Shown here piece by piece: positions 44,432 through 52,811 of a DNA stretch of 64,000 nucleotides. How positions within the stretch are numbered: position 1 is the first letter of the stretch; each line of letters opens with the position of its first letter. A program made the translations under genes and the position numbers. Origin of the DNA: Cognatundibacterium squillarum (lineage in GTDB: Bacteria > Pseudomonadota > Gammaproteobacteria > Burkholderiales > Burkholderiaceae_D); assembly GCF_014652435.1 (NCBI RefSeq), contig NZ_BMYU01000001.1, positions 558,001 to 622,000 on the forward strand. The letters run 5' to 3'. The notes under the pieces are model-generated. The model was not told where the DNA came from, did no database searches, and saw nothing but the letters and a program-made list of their open reading frames with translations.

Positions 44432-47200
44432 TCAGTACGGATACGCTGGTGTTTTTCCGTCGATATCTACCCAGACACCGGTTTGAACCTGATTACCCTT
44501 GCCCGGTGCAAGTGCATATAACCATAAAGGTGCAACCGGCAGTTTCAGATCAGATACCGAGTCCAGTGAACGCTGATCCAGCGGAATACCCCATGCTGCA
44601 AAGTACTGACGCATATCCTGACCGATAATCTGTGAACTCAGTACGTACAACAAATCGTGGTTCGTGATTGTGTTGTTCGCATACCGGCCCATTGCATACT
44701 TAGATGCATTTGCGGCCGTCCAGTCTTTTGCCACTAAGCGGTCACCCTTGGTCAGCAAAGTCAGATACTCCAGTGATGTATCGACCGTCGGCTTATCCAT
44801 TCCCAGTCGGAAACGGGTGTACAAGAAACCAAGCTGGAAATGCACTGCACGCATTGCGTTCTGGTTATCGCTGTTCCACAGGCGATTGCTCATTTCTGCC
44901 ACCAGATCGTTACCGGTTTTTCCGGTTGCCCGGCTTGCGCTCAGATAACCGTACAAACCTTTGTAATCGATGCGATCACCGCTGACATCTTCCCCGGACA
45001 CAGCGTAGTTACGCATGGCGGATGCTGTCGAGAGAATATTGTTATCGCACTCAACCACACAGCCTGCTGTACCCGGCGGCACAATATGGTGAACACGTTG
45101 CACGGTGTTATGGCCAAGTTCATGCCACCAGCCCCAGCCCGCCGCAATACCTGCAAATCCGTCAGACGGGTTACCGGAACACAGGAAACCGCAAGTTGCA
45201 ATCCAGCCGACAAAATGTTGTACGCCCGGCGCGCGGTGCATATCACCGTCGCACGTCCATCCGAGTTTGTCGCATACTGCTTTCACGTTTGCAGACATCG
45301 CCATATTGCTGTAACCGTTGGCAATATGGTTCGAATCGAAAATACGGGCGCGCAGATTATCCTGAATGTAGTCACGCGGGTCTTTGTTACCGATCACGCT
45401 AAGCGCATAAGCATTCGTCTGATGCACTTCACCACCGACAAATTTCGATGTCTGCCAGCCAAACACTTTAGACTTAATCACGGCGGATGCTGCATCAATC
45501 TCAGCCTGCGACATTTCTTTCGTGAAGTCAAAATGGCCGTACTTAGCGCCACCTTTAATCTGCAGCTTCACGACCTTGCCAGCTGCCAGTCCACTGTAAT
45601 TTAAATACAGCGGGCCACCAAACGGTGTCACGAATACATTATCTGTTGTCGCTGACAAAGGAATATTAGGTGAAACGGGTTTGCGCGGACGGCCATACTT
45701 TTTACCGTCTGACACCGGATTGCCCCACGTGCGCGCAAATCCTGACTGAATACCAAGCGAACCGCCTGCCGCATCAACGATACGTATCGCCACCGGTTTG
45801 CCGGGTACGGCTGCACGTCCGATGGCTGTGATACCGCTGCCTTGCGCAATCGTTACGTCGATACTTTCAAAGTCGGTGCTGACCGGCATAGCAGCCGCTT
45901 CTTTTGGCATAAAGTCGCCATAACCATTAGGCGCAATCGTAGTTTTTTCACGGTTAAAAACAACCCAGGAATCACTCGCGTAGGTACGCAAAAAATCCGG
46001 CGCTGTCGACTTTTGCTCTGGTGGCAACTGACCATATTTTGTGACTGACGGACGCCATAAATCTGCCCATAACACCAGCAACTTATGCAAATCCATCGTC
46101 GTTCCGCTGAACAAATTCAGACCCCTGCTCTGAATACCGTTGACCTCATTCATCATCAGCGTGACCGGATTCAGCGGCGTACTGTCCGCTGCAAAATCCC
46201 AGAGTAACTGATCCGTTTGCAATTTCTGTATTGTGCCAATCAGGCCCGCCATCTTATCCGCCCGGCCAATAGTATCTGCCGCAGTACGTGTATTCGAAAT
46301 TTTCAGATCATCCGCAGACGCAAAATAATTTCCCGGATACCCGCCAACATCAATACCCATCGCATTTGCGACTTTACGACCACCGCCGGATTCAATCCAG
46401 CTCGGCGCAAAATACACCACGACCTTACCCGCGTTCAGATACGTCTGAATCTGCGCACTCAGCCCCGCAACATCTTTTGTTCCGCCACCAAACACCATCA
46501 GGTCAGTATTTTGCCAACAAGTATTCGCCAGATCGGTCAGATCACAGCTGACTTCCTGCGCCTGCCAGCCGGATTTCTTAAAAAAGTTATTCACATTAGC
46601 GGCACCGTAGCCAGCTACCGTGAATTTAACGGTTGCCGGCATCGCACCATCAGGATTGCCGGTCACCAGCCAGGTCATCACACGCTGAAACAATGGCAAA
46701 TGCTGTTGCTGATTCGTCGAACCTGCCATCCATGACAACACATCCGCACCGTAAGCCAGCCCGCGTCCCTTGCCGACAACGGAAAATGCGGCCATACCGT
46801 TACCGCCATCAGCATCCAGAAAGCTGACTGCTGAAGTAGAGTTTTGCGGATAAATGGCAATGCTGTTGCCGGTATAAGTCAGTGACTGATCAAGATCCGC
46901 ACCGTTTTTTCGCAAAATGCTGCCCAGCAAAGCAACCTGCTGTTGCTGAACATTCCCGGCGATCACCAGGGCTTTTTGCAGCAAGCTCGGCTGTGCTGCA
47001 GCCGGATCCAGTCCGGAGGCATCACCAGTTTGCATCGCGGTTGCAATTTTTTCATCCAGAGTGGGCACTTTTGGCGGCGTAACGACACCGGTATTGCTGT
47101 CTCCACCCGAAGCTGAACCGGAACCACCTCCGCCACCACCACAAGCCGCGAGCAACACGGCTGCGGCAAGCAAGCTCAATTGTTTTTTTAACATTTGCAT
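44432..47200 (-). CDS. ImpA-family zinc metalloprotease (M60-like), lipoprotein
   Basis: A 922-residue protein, nearly the same length as ImpA of Pseudomonas aeruginosa, which cleaves O-glycoproteins such as mucins and CD43. The N-terminus is a lipoprotein signal with lipobox LLAAC at residues 16-20, followed by a glycine-rich linker. The zinc motif HELGH is in WWHELGHNTVQ near residue 700. An N-terminal domain (about 50-330) and a beta-rich middle precede the catalytic domain. It is expected at the outer membrane. A shared 320-bp gap with the divergent M29-like gene holds a palindromic motif repeated at two other sites. Confidence 0.88.
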   Translation of the reverse strand: MQMLKKQLSLLAAAVLLAACGGGGGGSGSASGGDSNTGVVTPPKVPTLDEKIATAMQTGDASGLDPAAAQPSLLQKALVIAGNVQQQQVALLGSILRKNGADLDQSLTYTGNSIAIYPQNSTSAVSFLDADGGNGMAAFSVVGKGRGLAYGADVLSWMAGSTNQQQHLPLFQRVMTWLVTGNPDGAMPATVKFTVAGYGAANVNNFFKKSGWQAQEVSCDLTDLANTCWQNTDLMVFGGGTKDVAGLSAQIQTYLNAGKVVVYFAPSWIESGGGRKVANAMGIDVGGYPGNYFASADDLKISNTRTAADTIGRADKMAGLIGTIQKLQTDQLLWDFAADSTPLNPVTLMMNEVNGIQSRGLNLFSGTTMDLHKLLVLWADLWRPSVTKYGQLPPEQKSTAPDFLRTYASDSWVVFNREKTTIAPNGYGDFMPKEAAAMPVSTDFESIDVTIAQGSGITAIGRAAVPGKPVAIRIVDAAGGSLGIQSGFARTWGNPVSDGKKYGRPRKPVSPNIPLSATTDNVFVTPFGGPLYLNYSGLAAGKVVKLQIKGGAKYGHFDFTKEMSQAEIDAASAVIKSKVFGWQTSKFVGGEVHQTNAYALSVIGNKDPRDYIQDNLRARIFDSNHIANGYSNMAMSANVKAVCDKLGWTCDGDMHRAPGVQHFVGWIATCGFLCSGNPSDGFAGIAAGWGWWHELGHNTVQRVHHIVPPGTAGCVVECDNNILSTASAMRNYAVSGEDVSGDRIDYKGLYGYLSASRATGKTGNDLVAEMSNRLWNSDNQNAMRAVHFQLGFLYTRFRLGMDKPTVDTSLEYLTLLTKGDRLVAKDWTAANASKYAMGRYANNTITNHDLLYVLSSQIIGQDMRQYFAAWGIPLDQRSLDSVSDLKLPVAPLWLYALAPGKGNQVQTGVWVDIDGKTPAYPY

Positions 47201-47518
47201 ACCAATCTGTTATCAGGTCATGAAATAGGGCTGACACCATGCCGGAAAAGGGTTCGTGCTTTACAGCAAGCCGGGGGAGCCTGAATCTCTCAATACAAAG
47301 TCAATTTTCTGTTAAGTGAACAGAAGTGCAATACACGGAACAGCAATTTCCGGATTCTGGCGTCAGCATGAAAAAGTTTACGCATGGCAATGGGTTTTGC
47401 CTATTGCACTTTGGTGCAACTCCACGAAATCCTGTATGTTGATGCAGCGCAGACCGGGGCGATCAGGCAGGGAAATTGGTAAAATGTAAGACTCGCTTTT
47501 GCACAAGAAATATTAAGC
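47201..47518. other. Divergent promoter region of the ImpA-like and M29-like genes
   Basis: 318 bp with no gene. It contains the first of three similar palindromic motifs. A TGGC...TTGC pair at 47385-47400 resembles a sigma-54 site but has 11 instead of 10 bases between the key dinucleotides. Confidence 0.5.
47397..47419. promoter_or_regulatory. Palindromic motif site 1 (TGCACTTTGGTGCA)
   Basis: TGCAC-TTTG-GTGCA preceded by TTGCCTAT. The same block recurs at 49872-49894 and its core at 49202-49215. All three lie in gaps around a two-component system locus, so a shared operator is likely. Confidence 0.6.
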
Positions 47519-48604
47519 ATGTCATCCATCACTGCCAACGACAATCCTTTCCTGACTGAATCAGCAACAGCGCACACTGCAGCAATCTTGCGACACGCAT
47601 TTCTGCATGATGCGCAGCAAGCTGCATTATTGATTTCTGACTATCGTTGTGAACTGACATGCATACTGACTGAAGCCTACAGACGCAATTTGCCGCAGGC
47701 AGCCGTCTTGCATTTTGATCAGTTAGCACCGCAACAAGTGCTTGATCATATTCTCGCATTACCCGCCGGCGCACTGGTGGTGCTGGTTCAGTCCACGCAT
47801 TTCCGGCTTGAAGCTTATCGCTTGCGGGTTGAATTATTTAAACGCGGATTAAAAGTGATTGAACATCCGCATCTGGAACGCATGCTGCCAGATGAAATAT
47901 CGACTTACATTGAGTCGCTGGCCTACGATCCGGATTACTACCGCAATACCGGTAAGGGTTTAAAGAAACTGATCGATTGCGCAAGGAGTGGCATTGTTGA
48001 CAGCGGCAACGGCGCACAATTATTTTTTGATGGCGGTTTTGAGCCAGCACGACTGAATGTGGGCGACTACAGTGGCATGCAAAATGTAGGCGGACAATTT
48101 CCCATCGGCGAAGTTTTTACCGAAGCGGTTGATCTGGAAAAAGTGCATGGCCGCGTCAACATTTTTATATTCGGCGACACCAACTTCCGCATCAATGAGC
48201 CGGAAACGCCGATCACTCTGATTGTTGAGTCCGGCAAAGTGACTGGCACAGAAAACAGTACACCGGAGTTTGATACGGTTCTGGAAAATATCCGCCGTGA
48301 TGAAGGTGGCATCGTCTGGGTTCGTGAACTCGGCTTCGGATTAAACCGTGCTTTCAGTGCGGAACGACGGGTTCGGGACATAGGCACCTATGAACGTATG
48401 TGCGGCATCCATTTGTCACTGGGCGCAAAACACGGCAGCTACGGCAAACCCCATATTAAACGCGGCGAAGGTCGCTATCATATTGATGTTTTTGCCATCA
48501 CAAAACAAGTATGGCTCGATCAGAATAATGTTTTTCAGAATGGTGCCTGGCAATTGCCATCAGAATCCGGCCTGAGCGAAGCCGTATTGTCCACTGAGGG
48601 CTGA
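47519..48604 (+). CDS. M29-like metallopeptidase (aminopeptidase T / NicX superfamily)
   Basis: A 361-residue protein. The second half carries the metal-ligand order of family M29 and the related 2,5-dihydroxypyridine dioxygenase NicX: Glu in PIGEVFTE (near 200), Glu in RELGFG (near 280), His in GIHLSLGAKH (near 309) and HID (near 333). The N-terminal 150 residues are less recognisable. It is likely cytosolic because there is no signal peptide. Its 3' end overlaps the converging small gene by 45 bp. Peptidase versus ring-opening oxygenase activity cannot be decided from sequence. Confidence 0.72.
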   Translation: MSSITANDNPFLTESATAHTAAILRHAFLHDAQQAALLISDYRCELTCILTEAYRRNLPQAAVLHFDQLAPQQVLDHILALPAGALVVLVQSTHFRLEAYRLRVELFKRGLKVIEHPHLERMLPDEISTYIESLAYDPDYYRNTGKGLKKLIDCARSGIVDSGNGAQLFFDGGFEPARLNVGDYSGMQNVGGQFPIGEVFTEAVDLEKVHGRVNIFIFGDTNFRINEPETPITLIVESGKVTGTENSTPEFDTVLENIRRDEGGIVWVRELGFGLNRAFSAERRVRDIGTYERMCGIHLSLGAKHGSYGKPHIKRGEGRYHIDVFAITKQVWLDQNNVFQNGAWQLPSESGLSEAVLSTEG

Positions 48605-49039
48605 CTGCAACTGTACCTGCCAGTCTGGCTGCGCCAGCATTTGAGACAATTGTCTTAACATGCGCAGCACATCCAGCTGGCGAGTTAGCACAGGCGCAAA
48701 TCCGAACTGCGCCATGTGTGTCAGATCAAAATCTACCTGAACACCACTCAGCATCAGTGCCTGCAGCATCAGATGCCCGTCTTCATGCAGTACAGCAAAT
48801 GCAGGCGCACCACTCTCCTGCTCAGGAAAAGCGATATCAAATTCCCCCTCCGGAAACCAGTCATGCAGGCGTTGCGCGAGCGCATGACGACTGAGCGCAT
48901 GTGGCTCCTGCGGGCAATACACCAGCACATATTCATGCGGCGCAATGAAGGGATGCGCGGACTCTACCGGCAATGCCGGCACCTGCTCTGGTTGCTGAGA
49001 CAACAAATAACTGACAACGGCTGCATCCAGCGTACTCAT
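48560..49039 (-). CDS. Conserved-looking protein of unknown function
   Basis: I do not recognise this 159-residue protein. It looks soluble and acidic, with no signal peptide or membrane segment. Alternating hydrophobic and charged residues suggest an alpha/beta fold; a weak resemblance to SseB-type N-terminal domains (APHEYVLVYCP, FAVLHEDGHL) was noted but not relied on. The ATG at 49039 has GGAAGGAAG immediately upstream. Its tail overlaps the converging M29-like gene by 45 bp. Confidence 0.65.
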   Translation of the reverse strand: MSTLDAAVVSYLLSQQPEQVPALPVESAHPFIAPHEYVLVYCPQEPHALSRHALAQRLHDWFPEGEFDIAFPEQESGAPAFAVLHEDGHLMLQALMLSGVQVDFDLTHMAQFGFAPVLTRQLDVLRMLRQLSQMLAQPDWQVQLQSALSGQYGFAQAGF

Positions 49040-49377
49040 CCGGCTTCCTTCCCGATTCGGGTTTAATCTGAACATCTGAAACACCGTAATTCGTTTTCGC
49101 CACATTTCCCGCCAGAGCGATTTCTCTGAACAGGACTCGCATTGCATGACGACATCTGGTGCACTATTCCGATTGTAGAAAACTTACGCTGTGCTTCATA
49201 TTGCACTTTGGTGCAGCCAGATGCATATCAGTACGAATTTATGAAGGGAATTGATGCTTTGCGTCGTCATTGGCGCACTGCTGCAAAGATGGCGAGCACC
49301 ACACGCAATTTTCAGCGTTCAGGTACACATAGGATGAAACGACTCTAGCTAAAAAACGCGGGAGAAGAAACGGAAAA
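49040..49377. other. Gene-free gap with motif site 2
   Basis: 338 bp. Contains the second palindromic motif and no convincing gene. Short frames in it lack ribosome sites. Confidence 0.5.
49202..49215. promoter_or_regulatory. Palindromic motif site 2 (TGCACTTTGGTGCA)
   Basis: Exact copy of the 14-base core of site 1. It lies 163 bases before the start of the small unknown gene transcribed on the minus strand, so it could control that gene. Confidence 0.55.
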
Positions 49378-49746
49378 TCAGCCGAGCGACTGAGCATCGC
49401 GCAGAGATTGCAACAGATTCAGCAATTCCGCCTTTTCGACCGGACGACGAATAACCGGCAATGCTAATCCGGGTACAGTACGTGGCAAGCGCGGCGCAAC
49501 CCGCTCATCCGCCATCAGTATCAAAGGAAAACGCTGTTGCAAAGCGCTGAGCCGCTCGCTGAGATCCGTTTGCGCCAGCATACGTTCGCTGACTTCCAGA
49601 ATAACGCAACCGGGATTGTTATTTTCTGCGTTGGCAAAGTCGGTCATCGCATCGTAGCACTGCACGGTATACGCGTAAGCCCCCAGTACCAGACTCAGGA
49701 CAGCCCGTTCGAAATCGTTACCGGAAATAATATGGGTTACAAACAC
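49378..49746 (-). CDS. Degenerate response-regulator receiver-like protein
   Basis: A 122-residue protein shaped like a single receiver domain: FVTHIISGNDFERAVLSLVLGAYAYTVQ in place of the first strand and helix, then CVILEVSER where the phospho-Asp strand normally reads LLLDVNMP, so Glu replaces Asp. PLILMADE stands for the Thr/Ser strand. VIRRPVEKAELL ends it with Pro after a basic residue, like the usual KP motif. The GTG at 49746 with upstream GAGG is preferred; a longer frame reaches 49842. It would act as a pseudo-receiver that cannot be phosphorylated normally. Encoded next to a true two-component system. Confidence 0.6.
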   Translation of the reverse strand: MFVTHIISGNDFERAVLSLVLGAYAYTVQCYDAMTDFANAENNNPGCVILEVSERMLAQTDLSERLSALQQRFPLILMADERVAPRLPRTVPGLALPVIRRPVEKAELLNLLQSLRDAQSLG

Positions 49747-49871
49747 AAGCGACTGCCTCAGAGAAACGCAAAATACTGCCGAAAACCTATCGTGCGCTGA
49801 AATCGCAGTACACAGCTTGATCCGGATCGTGATATTGCTCAAAACCCCAAGTATACGTAACTGAGTGGCTC

Positions 49872-49894
49872 TTGCCTATCGTACTTTGGTGCAA
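49872..49894. promoter_or_regulatory. Palindromic motif site 3 (YGYACTTTGGTGCA)
   Basis: Differs from site 1 at two bases (TATCGTAC instead of TATTGCAC) and shares the preceding TTGCCTAT. It lies 126 bases before the pseudo-receiver gene start and 71 bases after the response-regulator stop. Confidence 0.55.
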
Positions 49895-49964
49895 AAGTGC
49901 AAATGATTGAAAATAATCGTGTCTGAATTCGCCAGTAAATCTACAAAATTTGAAATAATTTTTT

Positions 49965-50603
49965 CTATTTAGGCACCTGATTCAGGTTCAGCACACCAAG
50001 TTGAGTTGCCTGTAAAACAAGTTCCGCCAGTGTATCTGCCTGCATTTTTTCCATCACACTGCTGCGGTGGGCTTTGATTGTCCGCTCCGAAGTCCCCAGC
50101 TCAAACGCTATTTGCTTGTTCAGCTTGCCACGAACAACCTGATGGAATACTTCCAGCTCACGTTCGGTCAGTTGTCCAAGCCGGTAACGCAAATCATCCA
50201 ACCTGATACGTTCAGCCCTTGCACTGGCACTGCGCTGATGCGCTGCATCCACCGCCCGCAGCAAATCTTCCTTTCGTACCGGCTTACTCAGAAAATCATC
50301 TGCGCCCGCTTTGATCGCCCGCACACTCATCGAGATGTCACCATAGGCAGTCAGAAAAATTACCGGCACCGGGCACTGACGGCGGTTCAGCGCTTCCTGT
50401 ACTTCAAGTCCGCTGAGACCGGGCATATTCACGTCCAGCAACAGACAGCTGACGACATCTTCCGGTTGCATCTGAAAGAAATGCGCACCGGATTCAAAGG
50501 TCTGAACACGATAGCCGCAGGCCTGCAGCAGAATGCTCAGACCGGAACGCACGGAGGCATCATCGTCAACCACGTACACAAGCGGTAAGGTTTGTTCACT
50601 CAT
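49965..50603 (-). CDS. FixJ/LuxR-type response regulator
   Basis: A 212-residue regulator. The receiver domain spans residues 8-122: acidic pocket VVDDDAS, phospho-Asp in LLLDVNMPG (near 55), Thr in FLTAYGD and Lys in LSKPVRKED. The LuxR helix-turn-helix lies at residues about 140-200 (LTERELEVFHQVVRGKLNKQ, RTIKAHRSSVMEKM). The ATG at 50603 overlaps the kinase gene's end by 8 bases, so the pair is translationally coupled. It is the best candidate to bind the three palindromic motifs nearby. A 59-residue upstream extension of the frame lies inside the kinase gene and is rejected. Confidence 0.92.
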   Translation of the reverse strand: MSEQTLPLVYVVDDDASVRSGLSILLQACGYRVQTFESGAHFFQMQPEDVVSCLLLDVNMPGLSGLEVQEALNRRQCPVPVIFLTAYGDISMSVRAIKAGADDFLSKPVRKEDLLRAVDAAHQRSASARAERIRLDDLRYRLGQLTERELEVFHQVVRGKLNKQIAFELGTSERTIKAHRSSVMEKMQADTLAELVLQATQLGVLNLNQVPK

Positions 50604-52449
50604 GATGTCCACGCAGTAAAGGAAGTTTGAAGCGCATAATGCCTCCACCGAGGCGATTTTCTGCCCAGATATGGCCACCGTGCGCCTGCACGATTGACGC
50701 GCTGATCCATAAACCCAGACCAACCCCTTCCGGTTTGGTCGTGAAGAAAGACTCAAAGACCCGTTCAACACCCTGATCAAAGCCAGTCCCGGTGTCTACC
50801 ACCGAAATCCTGACCTGATCACTGGCATACAGACTGGTCTCCAGCGTAATCACCCGCTCTTTTCCTTTTTTACGGTCAATGGCATCCATACTGTTCAGTA
50901 TCAGATTCACCAGTACCTGCTGTAACTGCACGATATTGATCGACACCAGCATCCCGTCCGGACCGAGGTTATCGCGAATCTGAATGCGCCGGACTTTGGC
51001 TTCGATTGACAGAAAATTCAATACCTTACGTACGAGCCAGTTAATATCAACCGGCGTCAGTTCGGTATCTGACTTCGTCAGTAAACCCTTCATATTCCGG
51101 ATCAGTTCATCGGCGCGTAAATTATCGCGGCGTATGTTCTGCAGGGTTTCGTGCAACAAATCGTAGGCCGGCGGTTCCCGCTTCAGAAAAATCATCGCTG
51201 CTTCGACATTCGATAAAATCGCTGCCAGCGGCTGCATTAATTCATGTCCGATCGCTTCGTTATAAATTGATGCAGTCATTTTGCGGTTCATTTGCGTAAT
51301 CTGACTGAGTACCTGCCGCGAAGCATCGACTGCACTGGAATGCAGACGGCGCTCAATCACCAGCGCGATCACTGCAATCAGCAGCAATAAGAATGTGGCG
51401 AAGGCTGCAATCAGATACCAGCGGTAGGCTTCCCAGATGGTCGGAGTGTAAAAGCGGCGCTGCGTACCTGCGGGCAGGCGCGAATCCGGTATTTGCCAGC
51501 GTTCGGCCTGATGGTTATCCAGCAGCGGAATAAAGCCGGAACTGATCAGATCATGCGAGCCTTCTTTTCCGGCTTTTGCTTTTAGTGCGAGTGCCGCTGT
51601 TTCCTTTGCCAGCTCAGAAAAATCAAAACTCAGCGCAACCAGCGGACCTTTCCCCAACTGTCCGGGCTCATCCACAATCACCGGATGCTGGGCCTGCGCC
51701 AGAACAGCTTGCAGCAAGTCTGCGCCGTATTGTCTGGCGCTGGCACGGTCAGCACTTTGCAAACCCTGAAAAATCACACTGCCTGCAGGCAGCTTACGAA
51801 TTTCCTCAAGTACATCGGCAAGCGGTAAATGCCGTAAATCCTGAATACTCAGTTCGTCGGACATTTGCAATGCCTGCTGTCGGAAGAAAGTCCGGTTGAG
51901 CTCACCGGGCGGCACGCTGCCTGTCAGCACCAGACGCTTTGTGCCGGGCAACAGGGTCTTCACAACATGCACCACATTGGAAAAGTTGGCGCGCAACACT
52001 TTACCGTTGAAATGCGGCGGCAGATTCATCTGGATAACATCCACATCACTGGCCAGCGAAAAAACCACCGGCGTTCCGGGCCACATCCATTTTTCGTATT
52101 GCAGACTAAAGCGCAAAGCTTGCTGGCCGGTCACGATAATCACATCCGGTGGTACATTTTTGTATTTGTCGCGGAACCAGCGCGCCAGATTCTGGCGATA
52201 GGTTTCATGCGGAAATTCCTGCAGATCAAGAGATTCGTGATACAGCGTGACGTTACCGGCCTCCTCCAGCGACTGATGCAGTTGCCCGTAAAACTCCTGC
52301 AAGCCCTGATCGCGGCGCGATTCCGGTGTCAGCAATAAAATACGTTTACCGTCCGCAGCGTGCACTGTCGGCAGATAACCTGCAACGACAAACGCCAGCA
52401 TCAGCCAGATCAGCGTATTCAAAAAACGATGCATTAAACGTACTGACAT
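50596..52449 (-). CDS. Sensor histidine kinase with periplasmic binding-protein-like sensor
   Basis: A 617-residue kinase. The signal/transmembrane segment is at residues 5-30. The periplasmic region to about 340 reads like an ABC-type substrate-binding fold (RILLLTPESRRDQGLQ, VIIVTGQQALRF, PVIVDEPGQLGKGPLVALS). A second transmembrane helix (AAFATFLLLLIAVIALVI) is near residue 350. The dimerisation His is in YNEAIGHELMQP near 400. The ATPase motifs are NLILNSMDAID, DTGTGFD and GVGLGLW. The ATG at 52449 is weakly supported; a TTG six bases earlier is possible. Operon with the FixJ-type regulator. Confidence 0.9.
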   Translation of the reverse strand: MSVRLMHRFLNTLIWLMLAFVVAGYLPTVHAADGKRILLLTPESRRDQGLQEFYGQLHQSLEEAGNVTLYHESLDLQEFPHETYRQNLARWFRDKYKNVPPDVIIVTGQQALRFSLQYEKWMWPGTPVVFSLASDVDVIQMNLPPHFNGKVLRANFSNVVHVVKTLLPGTKRLVLTGSVPPGELNRTFFRQQALQMSDELSIQDLRHLPLADVLEEIRKLPAGSVIFQGLQSADRASARQYGADLLQAVLAQAQHPVIVDEPGQLGKGPLVALSFDFSELAKETAALALKAKAGKEGSHDLISSGFIPLLDNHQAERWQIPDSRLPAGTQRRFYTPTIWEAYRWYLIAAFATFLLLLIAVIALVIERRLHSSAVDASRQVLSQITQMNRKMTASIYNEAIGHELMQPLAAILSNVEAAMIFLKREPPAYDLLHETLQNIRRDNLRADELIRNMKGLLTKSDTELTPVDINWLVRKVLNFLSIEAKVRRIQIRDNLGPDGMLVSINIVQLQQVLVNLILNSMDAIDRKKGKERVITLETSLYASDQVRISVVDTGTGFDQGVERVFESFFTTKPEGVGLGLWISASIVQAHGGHIWAENRLGGGIMRFKLPLLRGHHE

Positions 52450-52811
52450 ACGCAATCACTTCACGGAGCACACAGCATGTGCGGATTAAACAGATGGCGG
52501 GATACCGGCGTTTGAGGCTGAATGCACGCATTAAGCGGTGACGAAAACAGCATCGGCCCTTGCAGCGACACAAGGCTGGATAATTGCGTTAAAGCAATGA
52601 GATCGGAATTATCTTCGAAATCGCAACGATCAGCAAAATAATTTACCGATTAACGGCGGTCATTTCCATATTTTCAATTGCCAGACTGATTACAAATCCG
52701 CACAAAGCCAGTAAAACATGCATCGCATGAGGAAGTCTTCGGGTTTCGCAAGGGCTATAAGCGGAAATTCAGCTCCGTTCGCTGCTAGAATAACGCTCTT
52801 GTTCTATCTCT
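52450..52811. other. Gene-free divergent region between the kinase and metG
   Basis: 362 bp holding the promoters of both genes. It contains AT-rich stretches near 52600-52660 that suit a promoter. I see no gene, repeat of the window family or clear operator in it. Confidence 0.5.

Noticed and set aside
47385-47400. Possible sigma-54 promoter before the M29-like gene
   Set aside because: Distance between GG and GC is 11 rather than 10 bases, which normally abolishes recognition.
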